Shown in pieces: positions 1 through 12,300 of a stretch of 64,000 bases of DNA; the first letter of the stretch is position 1; each line of letters begins with the position of its first letter. Where the stretch lies: positions 310,001-374,000 of the forward strand of contig NC_064227.1 in the NCBI RefSeq assembly GCF_023101765.2, written 5' to 3'. This stretch comes from Spodoptera frugiperda. Taxonomy: Eukaryota; Arthropoda; Insecta; Lepidoptera; Noctuidae. A program made the position numbers and the translations under genes. A model generated the notes under the pieces. It was given only the letters and a program-made list of their open reading frames with translations, had not been told where the DNA came from and searched no databases.

Positions 1-540
1 TCTAGGTATATTTAGATAAAAGTGTGTGACGAACTATGTATAACTTATCTAGGAGTGTGATCTGTATCTGATTTTAAGATCTAAAGTAATTAGCATTAAA
101 TAATACTTTTCCTTGCCTTTATTAAACCATCCAACCGGATTTTAGATAACTACCTAATTTTAATAAAACTGTGGTGGACATTGCAATCCCGTTTAAGTTT
201 TTTTTTGCACTAAATAAATCGTCTCACCACTCACATCACTATTAAATAGTAACTATTCAATGGAATCTATTATTTTTCTGACTTGAAATGAAAATGGTCC
301 TTCGGTACAATTGTTTCGTTTACTATCAGAAGCCCTGTAAACTTTCTAGCTATTTGCTGCAAAAGTAAGTAGTTAGTATAAAACATATACCTATACTTGG
401 TTAAGTAGTTTAGCTACGCTGTTGAATGCTGTAATGACTCGTACGTCGTCTACGCCATATGATTTCACGGACGAAAGGACCAAGTAATCATGTGTTAAAC
501 CAAATTAAACTGAATTTATTTACAGATATATATATTTTTA
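1..540. other. AT-rich sequence, nothing recognised
   Basis: No open frame, repeat family or RNA gene supported. Confidence 0.5.
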
Positions 541-547
541 ATGAATT

Positions 548-622
548 GTATATTTTGCATACAGAAACGCCGGCAGCCGGTTGCCCAGCCACCGCGCCAA
601 CCATGCAGTCTATACTACAAAC
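548..622 (-). repeat. tRNA-derived SINE fragment (family C)
   Basis: Only the tRNA-like head survives: the complement of a segment running GGTTGGCGCGGTGGCTGGGC in the consensus shared with copies at 38320, 45505 and 49258. The family has pol III A- and B-box-like motifs in its better copies. Confidence 0.6.
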
Positions 623-1440
623 TAAACATACACACAATAAATAGTTAAACTTTCTCTTTTAACTTAACAAACCTGTCACATAACAACAGTACAGTCACTA
701 TCTAAACAAATAGCTACAGTTACATTAACCTCTAGAAACCCCCGATAACCAATAATCGTCGTGTTTACTTCATTACATTGTAATCTACTAGTTTCTGATT
801 GGCGGCTTGGCAGGTGACGATCCTTCAAACTAAATTAAATAATAGAACAGACCACCATCTTAACTCTTCCCATGGGTGCTGTTAACACTAACTAAAGCCA
901 CTAAAGAACTAGGCGGAACAGCAGAAGTGGGTGATTTAAACACGCTTGCTAAGCGTAGTTTACGTGAGAAGGCCCATAGTCAAGCAGTGGACTGTCATAA
1001 GTTGTTGATGGCAATGGTCTACTATATCACCTAAGAAAAGCAGCAACCTCGAAAATTTCAGCAACTTAATTGGGACTCCCAAGCCTAAGGTAGACTAGCT
1101 ATCTGTCCAACACCTTTCTTAAGAAGAATTTGTACAGAAGTTAATGTATTTGTTGATAACAATATACATATTTTAAACGACAGAAACCTGTATAATGCAC
1201 CAAATGTCCCCATTAATACACTTTAATTTTGAGTAGTAGTTAACTACCATTTTTATGGCTATTGAAATTATATACCTACATGTTGTAAGCAGGTGAAGTC
1301 TTATTTGTTGTAAAGTTACATAAAAATAACCAGAGGTATTATGGTGTTATTTAACTATAGACTTTTCTAATTACCTAACTAAAGCAACTAGTGAAAGTGG
1401 TAGATCAGACGTTTTTGACGATTTCAAAATAATCGTTCGG
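623..1440. other. No gene; decayed repeat traces
   Basis: AT-rich and non-coding. A short stretch near 985-1010 resembles the decayed 3' part of RTE-type LINE copies, but too weakly to call. Confidence 0.4.
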
Positions 1441-1441
1441 T

Positions 1442-1545
1442 AACATCATCATCATCATCAGCCACGAGACGTCCACTGTTGAACAAAGGCCTCCCCCTTA
1501 GACCTCCATGTAGAACGACAAGCCGCCTGCATCCATTGCGTTCGG
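1442..1545 (-). mobile_element. 3' end of an RTE-type LINE with a (TGA)n tail
   Basis: Read on the minus strand, the last codons spell WMQAACRSTWRSKGEAFVQQW and end TSRG-stop, running into TGATGATGA. The WRS.GEA.VQQWT ending is typical of reverse transcriptase C-termini of insect RTE elements. Only the extreme 3' end is present (5' truncation). Confidence 0.7.
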
Positions 1546-2008
1546 TAGCAGGAGACAAAAATATCATCCTTTTTCGAAATCGGTTAAAAAAGCATAAAAT
1601 GATATCAAAACCAGGTCCTTTGGTCCCTTAGTCACAAGTCCTTTAAGACCTTAATAAACTTCTTTAGACATTTATTACGTGGAAACAAAGCAAGGTCAGG
1701 CGAGCTGGTGATAACCCTCAGGACAATTACCTTGGGAGGGCTCAGACGTCACTCCTCTCGGGTACAATGTAAACAAATTGTGTAGTAACCTCATTTGTAA
1801 TCTTTCAAGTAGGTAGCTTACTGGCTGATAGATTATAAAAGGGTTTTATTTAGATTGACCTGTTTGTTTGATTGGGTCAAATTTCGTAATAGGAATTTCT
1901 TTCCCTACCTGATGAAAGATCAATCTGATTTTTTGGTACACACTAAGATTCTTGATGATAATACACATTTAAACCCTCTGACACTTATTTTTTTTATCCT
2001 ACTACCCC
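1546..2008. other. No gene recognised
   Basis: Low-complexity AT-rich sequence with no motif I can name. The 80-codon frame crossing 1855-2097 runs into the repeat at 2034-2208 and has no other support. Confidence 0.4.
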
Positions 2009-2033
2009 AAAAAGGAGGATGTAAATTATTAGA

Positions 2034-2208
2034 TATGTTATCGGCTTACTCACGTAACTGTTTGACGAGGAACTCGACTAGTTTCAAGTCATGCTAGAGG
2101 CTCATATTCATGAGCAGCATTCCGCGACACACGACGCAGCGATTGTCGCGCTGCTACTACAAGTTTACTACAGTAATAATTAATTTAGTATGTCTCACGA
2201 AAGTTATA
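2034..2208 (-). repeat. Dispersed MITE-like repeat (family E), copy 1
   Basis: Shares with 18309-18441 and 25394-25575 a body around CATGCTAGAGGCTCATATTC and end segments GTTATCGGCTTACTCACGTA and TATGTCTCACGAAAGTTAT. In copy 3 the end segments occur inverted at both sides, so they act as terminal inverted repeats. This copy lies between two identical 14-bp direct repeats (2009-2022 and 2211-2224). Confidence 0.65.
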
Positions 2209-2949
2209 ATAAAAAGGAGGATGTTCTCAATTTGACTGTAGTGCCGCATTTCTTTAGGTACTTGTTTTAAGATGTGATGTGAGAAAAAAAATGTGGTAAC
2301 TATCACTACTTATACTAGAAGACTAAATACCCATTATGGTATTATGATCAGGGTACGAAAATCACGGCTTTTATTTTAGGAAGAGGAGTGTAGGCTCTCA
2401 AGTAGAGGTGCATGCATTTGTCAGTTTCTAAAGATTCTTTACTGAGCAGGAAACATTTGACGAATAGTTATTCTAAATATTAAAATACTATAGTATCTAG
2501 ACATTAATGCATATTGGGTATATTAAACTAAAACGGTACTAAAAATAAATGTCTCCGCATAACGTCACCGAATGCCTACTTAATATACCTATTGCGAAAT
2601 ACGTCAATGGATAGAAATGCGGTAGGTTTTTATCTAAATCGGTAAAGTAATTTAAATGAATTTAACTAATTTTTACATAAAATTCCAATATTACTCATAT
2701 TTCTAATTGAAATATACTAAAATATAATGTATTCAAATACTTACGCGTTTGAATAAATTAGTTAGGACGATCCATTAGACTGTGACGATGAGCCCGACAT
2801 TGCAAATTCCGAGCAATGGACCTGGTTGGGTTTTATACCAGACTCGGGCTCGGAAAAGGAAGGATACTTATTTAGGCATTTGGCATTTTCAAAATTAGAA
2901 ATCTTCACCTCATAATTAACTACATACACCTAAGTTCTGCGGATAGTAA

Positions 2950-3268
2950 AAACTTTTTTTATGGAATAAGAGGCAAATGAGTTGACGTGTGACCTGATGG
3001 TAAGTGATCAGCGCCGCCAATGGACGCCGTCAACACCAGAGGAATCACAGATGCGTTGTCGGCCTTTTACGCTATTTTGTTGCTATTTTCTTGTTAGTTA
3101 TTTATATTGGTAAGTATTAAGACATAGCTTAAGCTTAAACACAAAGGCCGGCAACGCACCTGTGACTCCTCTGGTGTTGCGGGTGTCCATGGGCGGCGCT
3201 GATCGCTTACCATCAGGTGACTCGTTTGCTCGTTTGCCTCCTATTCCATAAAAAAAAAAAAAAAAAAC
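2950..3268. repeat. Inverted pair of SINE-like repeats (family B)
   Basis: A + copy (2957-3076, containing ACCTGATGGTAAGTGATCAG) and a - copy (3142-3268, with its complement) face each other across a spacer of about 65 bp. Arms are about 115 bp and imperfect. The outer ends carry the A/T runs. A transcript would fold into a long hairpin. Confidence 0.7.
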
Positions 3269-3994
3269 ATTACAAATATAGAAACCTACTTAAATACTAT
3301 AATTATGAATAATAATAACTAGAGAGAAACTAAACAGCGCCTGCGAGGACCACTTATGAAAACTTAAGCTAACTAGTTATGCGAAATACATCTATATATT
3401 AATACGTGATGCAAAAACTTTGGACCGCTTTTTACGAAAATTGCGCGGACGTAGGAGCATAAAATTTGGTACACTTATAGTTTATGTGTAGGAGAAGTGC
3501 ACCCCGCTAATATTTTTCAAAAATTATGCTTATAAAGTACATCAAATCAATAAATAAAACATTACACACACATGCATAGTATCTGATCGTATTTGACAAA
3601 ACGTCAAAATCGATAGACATTGCGATGATATTCTCACGTCTCATATGAATAGAGTTTTATAAAAGAGTTTGTTTGAGTTTGAGTTAAATAAAAATTATCC
3701 TTGAACGTATGTTAAGTGGTATTGTAAATTAAATCGTATATGGTTGAATTTCGACCACTAGGCGACCACTAGTATAAACAAACTTGCTAAGAGCTTCGTT
3801 AAGTACAATGTTCTCATTAAAGAACAGATTCGTTGAAATACCGTGAGTTCGCGATATTTTGTATCAAAATAGCAAAGAAAAGATAGCTACAGGTAAAGTG
3901 GGGATTGAAATAAGAGTGATACAACAATTATAAGACTAAAAATATTATAATTAAGAGGGGTAGTTTTTAGGCCATAGTAACTGATCTAAGTGCT

Positions 3995-4110
3995 TCAGAA
4001 GCACGTCTTTGTGAGATCGACAAATTGTTTCGGGTCTGAGTGTCATGTGCATATGAAATTGTATTTTTGTAAAGGCACCCACGACGCAAGAGGAAATACT
4101 AGTGTGGGGC
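3995..4110 (+). repeat. tRNA-derived SINE body (family C)
   Basis: 3' body without the tRNA head: CAAATTGTTTCGGGTCTGAG and the downstream TAGTGTGGGGCAACG match the copies at 26250 and 38320. Diverged. Confidence 0.6.
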
Positions 4111-4740
4111 AACGACATTTTTAAATCCGCCGCGGTTTTTTTTATTGTATTAAAATCAGTCATGGGATAAAGCCACAAGCGCGAAGCGATCCAAATCAGC
4201 CGCTGTTGCTCCGCAGCCTAGTTATAACTATTCGTTTCAGCTAAGCAGGTTCAATGCTGGTGCATAGAGGTAGTTACAGGCGAACTGATAATCTCCTCCT
4301 CTTTTGAAATCGATTAAAATAGTAACAAACTATTGTTTAACGTAGGTACTAACTATAATAACTAGCTAAAAGGCATTATGTGTCAGTAGAGGTAAAACAC
4401 ATTCGTTGATGTGTACCAGTCTTGTCTGTCTTTTGTTACACGGGACAAGGTCGGCCGCTGAAACGCCTTGAATTCACGACGCAGACGCAGCTCGCAGTAA
4501 CTACCGGCCGGGGAAAAACATACCAAGTTCAACTTAGGTAGTTACTACAGTTTAAGGTAAACGATTATAAACTATATTCATGGTGTTTTAAAGTCGAAAT
4601 TCTTTAAGCTAAGGTCCATGCGCTGGCGTTTTGGACATACGTACATACATTGTGTTAGTAAGTATATCTAAAAGAAACTTAATTTAGAATGTGATAGGTC
4701 ACACATTTGCTTAGTATGAAATGTATTTTGTGATAAAGCC

Positions 4741-4915
4741 TTGTGGCTTGAAGTGGAAGTGGGCTGGTCACGTCTGCCGCATGTCTGACGAGCGGTGGGC
4801 AAAACTCACTAGTTACTGAGTTTAGCCCGCTTAATGCTCAAAGATTTAAACAGAGAGGAGTGGAAAGAGGGTATGGAGACCTTTGCCCTGCAGTGGGGCG
4901 GTCATGGCTGAAATC
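4741..4915 (+). mobile_element. Internally deleted 3' end of an RTE-type LINE
   Basis: The + strand reads LKWKWAGHVCRMSDERWAK, then stops and a deletion, then REEWKEGMETFALQWGGHG-stop (4851-4911). The KW.WAGHV.R..D.RW block and the REEW...QW ending are the two conserved parts of the RTE reverse transcriptase C-terminus. The middle is missing and the frame is broken. Confidence 0.6.
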
Positions 4916-6049
4916 TAAATCTAATAATGACAATAGGCAAACCTTTATTACATAGGTCATAGGATACGACCTAATAATACAGGAAATTATACGCACAATA
5001 GTTAGGTTCTTCACAGCATACTAGAAAAACCCAGGCATAGCATTTATATCACAATTAAAATTAATTAAATTTATTGTTTTACAACTAATTTTATAGCACT
5101 AATGATACGACCATCGTACCAGTCAAATATGAGTCATAAAACCATCAGCAAAAAGTTGAAAATAACCAAATGACTCAGGTATTCATAATGGTCTGAATAG
5201 ATTTCGTTCATGTAGGTATAGTAAGATTCAATTACTTTCAGTCTCTAGTAGATAGGTAATTGTGACAAATGTCTGCTGCCAAACGTTAGGCCTTGAGTTC
5301 TACTCTCAGGTTTAGTAAATTGATATTAGGCATGAATCATTACTTGCGATCGCCACCTGTACTGAGTTATAAAAATATTTAGGTATTTGAAGCAAGTGCA
5401 TTGGATTTAATATGATGTAAGCAGCTTTTATTTTGGTAATATTGTTTGCCTAGCTTGAGTATACTGTAATGTAAATGTAGAGATACCTATTACTTACATT
5501 AACTTTTTAATTTTATCACACTGTTTTGAAACATTAACACTTTGATCATAACATTGATTTCAGTACATATGTACTTACATGTAATGGAGTACCCATAATT
5601 ATTGGTACTATAGAAACTACCTAGTTATTATTGCCAAGTCATTACCACATTTATTTTCTTAACCATAAAGTTGATTTCAGTATGTACCTAATTAAACATA
5701 GGTGCCCATATGTATACTATAAAAATTATTGGTACAATTTCATTGAGTACAATGACTGATATAAACTATTATAGTAGTTATTGGGGAAAACCTGCACTAA
5801 CAATAGTAAAGATTGCACAACTTCAAGTATGAGTCAGAATAAAATAATATAAACTGCAAACATCAAACCATTTGTTTATTATGTTTGTTGTTTAGTTTAA
5901 TTAATTTCTGTTGTTTCTAAAGGTGTCTGTAACTGCATCAACTAAGAGAGAGGGACTGAAACTAGGTATTTGATACTCGGATCAGGCAAAGTATTGGGTA
6001 AATAGTTATTTTTTTTTTAAATTAACATTGCCTCATAGTTACTAGGACT
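4916..6049. other. No gene recognised
   Basis: AT-rich sequence without long frames or a recognised repeat. Confidence 0.4.
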
Positions 6050-6206
6050 TTTACTCTGGATTGTGGGTTCATTTACAAACATACAAGTTTATATGATACA
6101 CACACCCGAAACAATAATATGTGGATCACATAGATTTGTTCCGTGTGCTAATCAAACATGTTGCATGGGAGCCAATTGCCCAGCCACTGCGCAAACCATG
6201 CAGTCA
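6050..6206 (-). repeat. tRNA-derived SINE (family C), diverged
   Basis: Antisense order: ACAAACATACAAGTTTA, CACCCGAAACAATAA, GTGGATCACA, then CCAATTGCCCAGCCACTGCG. The B-box region is eroded. Confidence 0.6.
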
Positions 6207-6404
6207 AAAAAGTTAATAATATTACATTACCTGTAGCCTGTAGGACAATTTATTATTGTCTAATATTTAATTATGTTTTAATAAGCATTGCAATAATTTT
6301 AGATGAGTGTATACCTAACTAGTTATAGAAAATTTGCAATATAATATAATTAGGTAATAAAAACTGTGGTAAACTAAAATCTGGAGTAAAGAACAGAGAA
6401 ACAA

Positions 6405-6545
6405 GACAGACAACACCTATTTCACCACCTTCATATTATATTTATATGCCTGATAAACTTATGTGACAGACAGTTCATAAAAATATTCAAAGTTATCCTA
6501 TTCATAGCAGCTATCCAGACATTGTGCAACAAGTCCTTAGTATTA
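6405..6545 (+). repeat. Dispersed repeat (family K), uninterrupted copy
   Basis: Contains TTTCACCACCTTCATAT ... CTGATAAACTTATGT ... CAGCTATCCAGACATTGTG. The same repeat at 13161-15125 is split by the foldback element, so this copy serves as an empty-site reference. Confidence 0.6.
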
Positions 6546-6769
6546 AAAACAGAAGTAGTAACAAATTAGTAAAATATAATTGCAATTCACTATTTACACA
6601 GGAAGATCCAAGGTCCTACAATTAAGTAGGTAGTAAATAAATACAGTATGTTTCATATTGACACAGCTGTTTTGTAGCAATGTTGACATTAAGTAAGGTT
6701 ACTGTAATTTGAAATTACTGATAACAAAAATAGCAACCAATTACATTAACTAGTATAATAAGCGAACCT

Positions 6770-6830
6770 GCGACTTTGCAAACAGGCAACCAGTTACCTA
6801 GCTACTGTACCAACCATACAATTTAACATA
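6770..6830 (-). repeat. tRNA-derived SINE fragment (family C)
   Basis: Eroded tRNA-like head: GAACCTGCGACTTTGCAAAC ... GGCAACCAGTTACCTAGCTA. Confidence 0.45.
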
Positions 6831-6889
6831 TATATCATCTTTACAAGTGCTTCTTAAGTTTTAAGTACAGCCTTAAGATTTGATTGCTC

Positions 6890-6990
6890 ATTTATAAGCC
6901 TTTATGGGCTGGTTAACAAGCAGACGGATCACCTGAAGTTAATCAATCACTCCGCCCATGGACACCCAAAACACCAGAGATGTTACAACA
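6890..6990 (+). repeat. SINE-like repeat fragment (family B)
   Basis: GCAGACGGATCACCTGAAGT ... GCCCATGGACACCCAAAACA match the 5' half of family B (full copies at 40566, 43283 and 44717). Confidence 0.6.
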
Positions 6991-7790
6991 GTAATAGTGA
7001 AAGTGAATCATTTGAGCCTAAGATAAAGTTTAATTTTAACTGCCATTACAATATAAGAGACAATAGAAAATACATTACATCTTACTATGGTCTACGCTCT
7101 AGTAAAATATGAGTTAATAGATTATTTAAAGAGAATCAAATCAAATCATAACATTTTTTTTCAATAACACATAATCATTATTATTATAAAACATGCAAAA
7201 AGGTTAACAACACTTTTAAACTTTTTGTTTACAATATAAAGGCACCTTGAGGTCAATGCTCAAATGTACTAAACAATAGTTGATACAGACTAGCTTCATA
7301 TTCTCTATGATTGACCATAAACAAACATTTATTTCTTAAGATTTTAATGTTTGTGTACAAGCCATTCACTATGTGTACCAATCTATGACAAAATCCAAAC
7401 ATATATGATTCTTATAACAATAAAATTGACAACACAATACTACCACTTTTACTTTTATGTAGGAATTTTAACAAATGTTACATGCAAACATCAATCTTAA
7501 GGCAAGTGCATGTGAACTTACTATGCTGTAACAAGTGCGAGTGCCCCCAGAACCAGTTTCCCCGTGTTATTTATACACAATACCGTCAACAAGTATAATA
7601 ACAACCGGCTTGGAAAGGACACCTTTATATTTTTATCAAAAATTGGAGGTAAACAGGTAAAATGTATTCGAATTCGCGCCAATGAGAATTTTTACCAATT
7701 TTAATGCCTAACCAAGTGTAAGATTGTTGTTCGCACTCGTAAATATAATTGAGGATGTAACGGTGAGCTGTTACAACATAAATACACTTA
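6991..7790. other. No gene recognised
   Basis: AT-rich sequence left of the candidate divergent exon. No coding or repeat signal is supported. Confidence 0.35.
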
Positions 7791-7791
7791 C

Positions 7792-8060
7792 CACGACTGT
7801 AGATGTGTTCAGAAAACTTTATAATCCAATTACAAACAAGTCTTGGCACATAACTTGATTATCTCGTGTTCAGAACGCCACAAACTGTAACCGTTATCAC
7901 TACAGCGAGATGTTTCACCACAGTTTTACTGCTATAGCACTCATTATGTTTTGAAACGAAATTGGCACAAGGAAAGGAAATCCAAACACAAAAAAAAATA
8001 GCAAACAGCCTCCTCCACTCGACACGGTGACATTGACATTTCTGTGTTGCCATAGTACGC
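7792..8060 (-). other. Possible divergent first exon (non-coding or 5' UTR)
   Basis: On the minus strand this stretch is richer in G and C than its surroundings and ends at a consensus splice donor, GTG|GTAAGTG (intron G at 7791). A 64-codon frame opens with ATG at 8053 and begins MATQKCQCHRVEW, but a stop at 7859-7861 falls before the donor. A second GTAAGT lies near 7516. About 960 bp from the boule ATG, it could be the 5' exon of a divergently transcribed gene or lncRNA extending off the left edge. I do not recognise it. Confidence 0.25.
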
Positions 8061-8136
8061 TTTTAAAACTCCCAGAAATGAAATATGACAAACTAAAAAT
8101 AATAGGGAGTTTTATACTACTACTTCACTTTATCAT

Positions 8137-8204
8137 CAAAAATTGCTTAACAACTAACTAAGCAATTTTTGTTGGCAAAATTGCTTAGTAATAACTAAGC
8201 AATT
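8137..8204. repeat. Two tandem AT-rich hairpins upstream of boule
   Basis: Hairpin 1: 13-bp perfect stem 8137-8149 / 8159-8171 with a 9-nt loop. Hairpin 2: 11-bp stem 8179-8189 / 8194-8204 with a 4-nt loop. Both stems share the core AATTGCTTA. Short inverted repeats of ATAAGTATAAGTA continue to about 8275. This could be MITE remains or a regulatory palindrome. Confidence 0.6.
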
Positions 8205-9018
8205 ACTATAAGTATAAGTACTATGTATACTTATGTACAACTAATGATACTTATGTACTATAAGTATAAGTATTTCATTAGTTTTTACCCGAATGTGAGG
8301 TAATTTTATACAGTTACAACATTCACAAACGTCACATTACGTTTTGTTATTGCAAATATTATTGCATTATTGAAAAACAGAATTACCGAAAGAATTACAA
8401 GTAATAAATAGCTTTAGACTATAAATTATTATATTTAATTTTGTTCTTACCATATTGTGGTATAAGAATAATTTAGTTGGAAATTATAAAATCAACTTGG
8501 TGATAAAAATGACAGTGCGAAAAAACTTATCATTACAACTTAAATTATCAATAGATAAACAGCAGAGCAGCTGATTATCTCGATAGTGAGTGCGCCACCT
8601 ATACTTAACAAATAGAAACTAAACTTAACTTAGATAAGAACCATTAAGAATATTCATCCGCTAGGTGTCAACCGCTGACCTAGTTCCCTCGCCTAGTAAA
8701 AATAGCGGTCGACAATAGCTCAAACACTATTTATAGTGCGTATCTAAAAAAATCTTAAATCACACACTGTTATCTCGCTTGTTTTTTTTTTAAACATCAC
8801 TCGAATACCGTCCGTGTGTCAGTCACGTCGTGGCCCGTAACGCGCAACTCCCAAAACCTACCTATACAACATAAGTGCCACCGTAATCGATAAAACCTCG
8901 CGTTACAGACAATCAGTTGTTTTTTCGTGAATACCAGTGCCCTTTTAGTTGCCGCTAGAGATTTTAGTTTAGTAAACAAGGGAACATGTTATATTAGTGT
9001 TTTAAAGTGTTAGATACA
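8205..9018 (+). promoter_or_regulatory. boule 5' flank and probable 5' UTR/promoter
   Basis: The last 200 bp before the ATG are more GC-balanced and contain two TCAGT initiator-like sites (8819 and 8913). I see no TATA box at a convincing distance. No repeat family is present here. The promoter assignment rests on position only. Confidence 0.35.
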
Positions 9019-9390
9019 ATGGAAAGTGTTAAGAGGTACATAAGGAGTGAGTCTGCGAGTTGCGCTCATATGGTTGAAGAAAGCACTGCGAATAACAGGA
9101 AGACGGCAGACCCGCACGAGAAGCTGAAGGCGCTGCTGAACTCCCCCGAGGATGACACGGACGACACCCTGCCTCCGTCAGACGCCCCCAAGTTCGGGAC
9201 AGTCATACACAATAGAATCTTCGTGGGAGGCTTCTCTCTGACCACGACTGACGAGGACCTGTGGAAGTTCTTCTCAGGTTTCGCGACGGTCACAGCCGCC
9301 AGGGTGATCTACGACCGAGCTGGTGTCTCCAAGTGTTATGGTTTCGTCACATTCGCCAGCCCCAGAGTCGCGAGGCTGATCGTCAAACAG
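9019..9390 (+). CDS. bol: boule coding exon 1 (N-terminus and most of the RRM)
   Basis: Encodes residues 1-124: an acidic, probably disordered leader (1-62) and the RRM through RNP1. It ends ...LIVKQ at a GTTAGT donor (9391), phase 0. Reading through the donor adds about 50 unrelated residues before a stop, so splicing is the better model. GC content is clearly higher than in the flanks. Upstream non-coding exons cannot be excluded. Confidence 0.88.
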
Positions 9391-12300
9391 GTTAGTCCTT
9401 TATTTCGTGTGTGTAGTATATTGGAAAAGTTTTCAGCAACAATGTGGCGTGTAGCAGAATGTTTAATTAAAAAACTGGCAGTTTTAATTCATGGTGTTGG
9501 TTGGGTGTTTCGGTTTGAGGTGGAAACTGGGTCGAAAATTGTATGATCCCATTGTTTCCAGTCAGTGGGTTGGGGACAATGAAGTCCCGAATTTGTGGGG
9601 CAGCTCCACGGCAGCTCGATATTTTATATCTGTGCGATCTTTAACAACTCGCTGTATTTCAGGCCCGGTTCAGGTATTTACATACTACAAAGTATGGCCA
9701 CATTAACCTACGTACATAGGTGCCTATATACATATTCGGCTGGGCGATGTTCTTTGTTTAGCATTTTTCACTCACGTTACGATTTTTTGAAAGCGTTTTA
9801 TTTTACGAGCAAATAAAGCACATTGTTGTGTAGACCTTTTATGTTGCGGAGAAAATACTACGCTCTGATTTTTTAAATTCAAAGATCGATATTGTTAGTC
9901 ACGCTGAAATAGTACTGTAAGCGCGATTTTAGTTCGGTTCCCGGGTGGAGTTAACTGGCCATTTAGTTCCGAATTTCTTTCTTTAATACTGAAAGCTTTC
10001 TTTAATTCTTTCTTTAATAGTAAATCGACAAAAAGTGGGTGTGTATCGACGTCTCTATCATTTCGGATAAGATATGCCGATAAACTATTATGTTATAATT
10101 ACACAATGATTATCTTCGAATGATCACAAAACAAAAATCTCATATTAAAAATAATAGTAATCAACTGCATTTTTTAAACTTTCGGCATTGAACTTCACAC
10201 AGAGTAAGATAATATAATATGTGATAAGAGACATAGTATCTTTATATACTGATACATATACATAGTGTTATATATGTAGCTAGCACTGAGTGACATATGA
10301 CTTGGTTAGAATTGGATCACAATGGCCGGGGAAGCAAATCATTGGATGCGGTCAACTTATTGTTTATTGTGCACTGGGAAGGGACCTAGGTACTTGTGTC
10401 TAGTCTAGTGCATTCAACTGATCATGATTTCCTGGTACGCCGAGTGGATTCTAACGTGATAATGGGTCAAAATATCGTGGGTTTCATTTCGGATTTAGGC
10501 ACGGTATTTTTTCGGGGATTTCGAATTTCGTAATTGTGAATGAAAATAAGAATGGGATTTGAATCTGTGTTTAGTTTTATACTAACACTAGTTGACCCAG
10601 CAAACGTCGCCATTATTATTTTTTTCACGTTTTAAACTGGACTTTACAAATAATTCAAGACCAACATTTGCCAAATCATCCAGCCGTTTTCGAGTGTTAG
10701 CGAGACTAACGAACAACAATTGATTTTTATATACCTACTAGCTAACCAGGCAATCTTCGTACCGCCTTAAACATTATTTTCTCACTTTTAAACCATCCCT
10801 GGACTGCTACAAATAATTCAAGACTATATTTTATTATATCGGTCCGGTCGTTCTCAAGTTTTGCGAGACTAACGAACAGCTATTGATTTTTATATCTATA
10901 GAAGATTATAAGGTATGTGGGTATGTGGGACTTATAACATACTGTCGAATATTTTTTTAAACATTTTATACGCATCTCTTTCTAATCTTTCAGATGATAA
11001 AATGCTACATTTTAAGTGACATTTAGTGAGTAAACCTTTTAGAAACATTTCCCTCCGTACTCCCGTGGTTCGCGTGACTATAATGGCCATCCCTGACCTG
11101 CATGTTTATGGGACCATGCAGCTGTAGTTTGGCGGAAATTTTTAGGGTGTCGGCTTTTATTATGGCGTATTTCCTTAACCATAAACAGATAAACTGGTTA
11201 TCAAACGTACCTAATCTAAAAATATGATGTAAAAAATAATCCTGATTTACATTATACTACGTTAAATAACGTTTTATAATTTTTGTGTAGGTAAAATTAC
11301 ATCTTATAACTGCATTTGCTAAACATAAAGTTTACGGGATTACCTACTATTTTTTTCTAAAGAAGGACCCACAGTCTTAGGAGTGTCATTGAGAACCACA
11401 ATTTATGTTCGAATCAAAATACAATATCCCACTTTTCACACTGATATTATAAATGTTTGTCCGTCAATTACACTGAAACTACTGAACAAATTTTGATGAA
11501 ATTTGGTATACAGACAGGTTATGAGCTGACTTGGATGATAGGATACTTTTTATTCCACGGAAACGCGGTCGAAGCCGATGGCAGAAGCTAGTATACCTAA
11601 TGTAAAAGAGTTAAATAATTACATTACCGTCCCATGTTTTGCCATGCACGTCACGTTGTGCTGCCCCTAAATCCCCAATTAATGGTAACTACCAAATAAG
11701 CATTACCTGGCTAATCGTGCAAACACGTAGTGGTTCGCCCTCACCCCTTATTGTGAGAGGTAGCTAATTCCTTTTGTAGATCATTAATAATTAACTAATC
11801 ACGTATCACGTCTTCTCTTAATCTTTGGATTTTTTTTTCTATACACAAGTGCAGAGCTACTTATATATTTTTAAATATTGTATGGTACCTACTTATTTGT
11901 ATTGGGTAACGTTTCAACCCAATTTATCTGCATTACTGCCGATCATTTTTCTAAAAAGAATATTATCCACTTTTTATACCCTAATTTCAAAAAAGTAATA
12001 TCACTTCGTACGTGTATAATGTATCTCTACGTATCTTCATTTACCTACGTGTGTAAAATATTTTTAATGAGTGATAAATCTCATGACATTTTCTCATGAA
12101 ACAGAAGGTAATAAATATGCCTATGATCAGGGTATCCTAACAATACCTACCTATGTCAAGCAAAAATAGACGTAACATAAGAACCCAATTAGGTAGAATA
12201 TGAGTTGATAGCAATACGTCTACTACATACTACATAGGACACGGATTGATTAGGGTTAGTCCCTGTTGTTAAAATAGGTCTCGCTTTTGTGTCTACCTAT

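Noticed and set aside
9491..9816. Coding continuation after boule exon 1
   Set aside because: It follows a GTTAGT donor, and the RRM is completed exactly by the exon at 51119.
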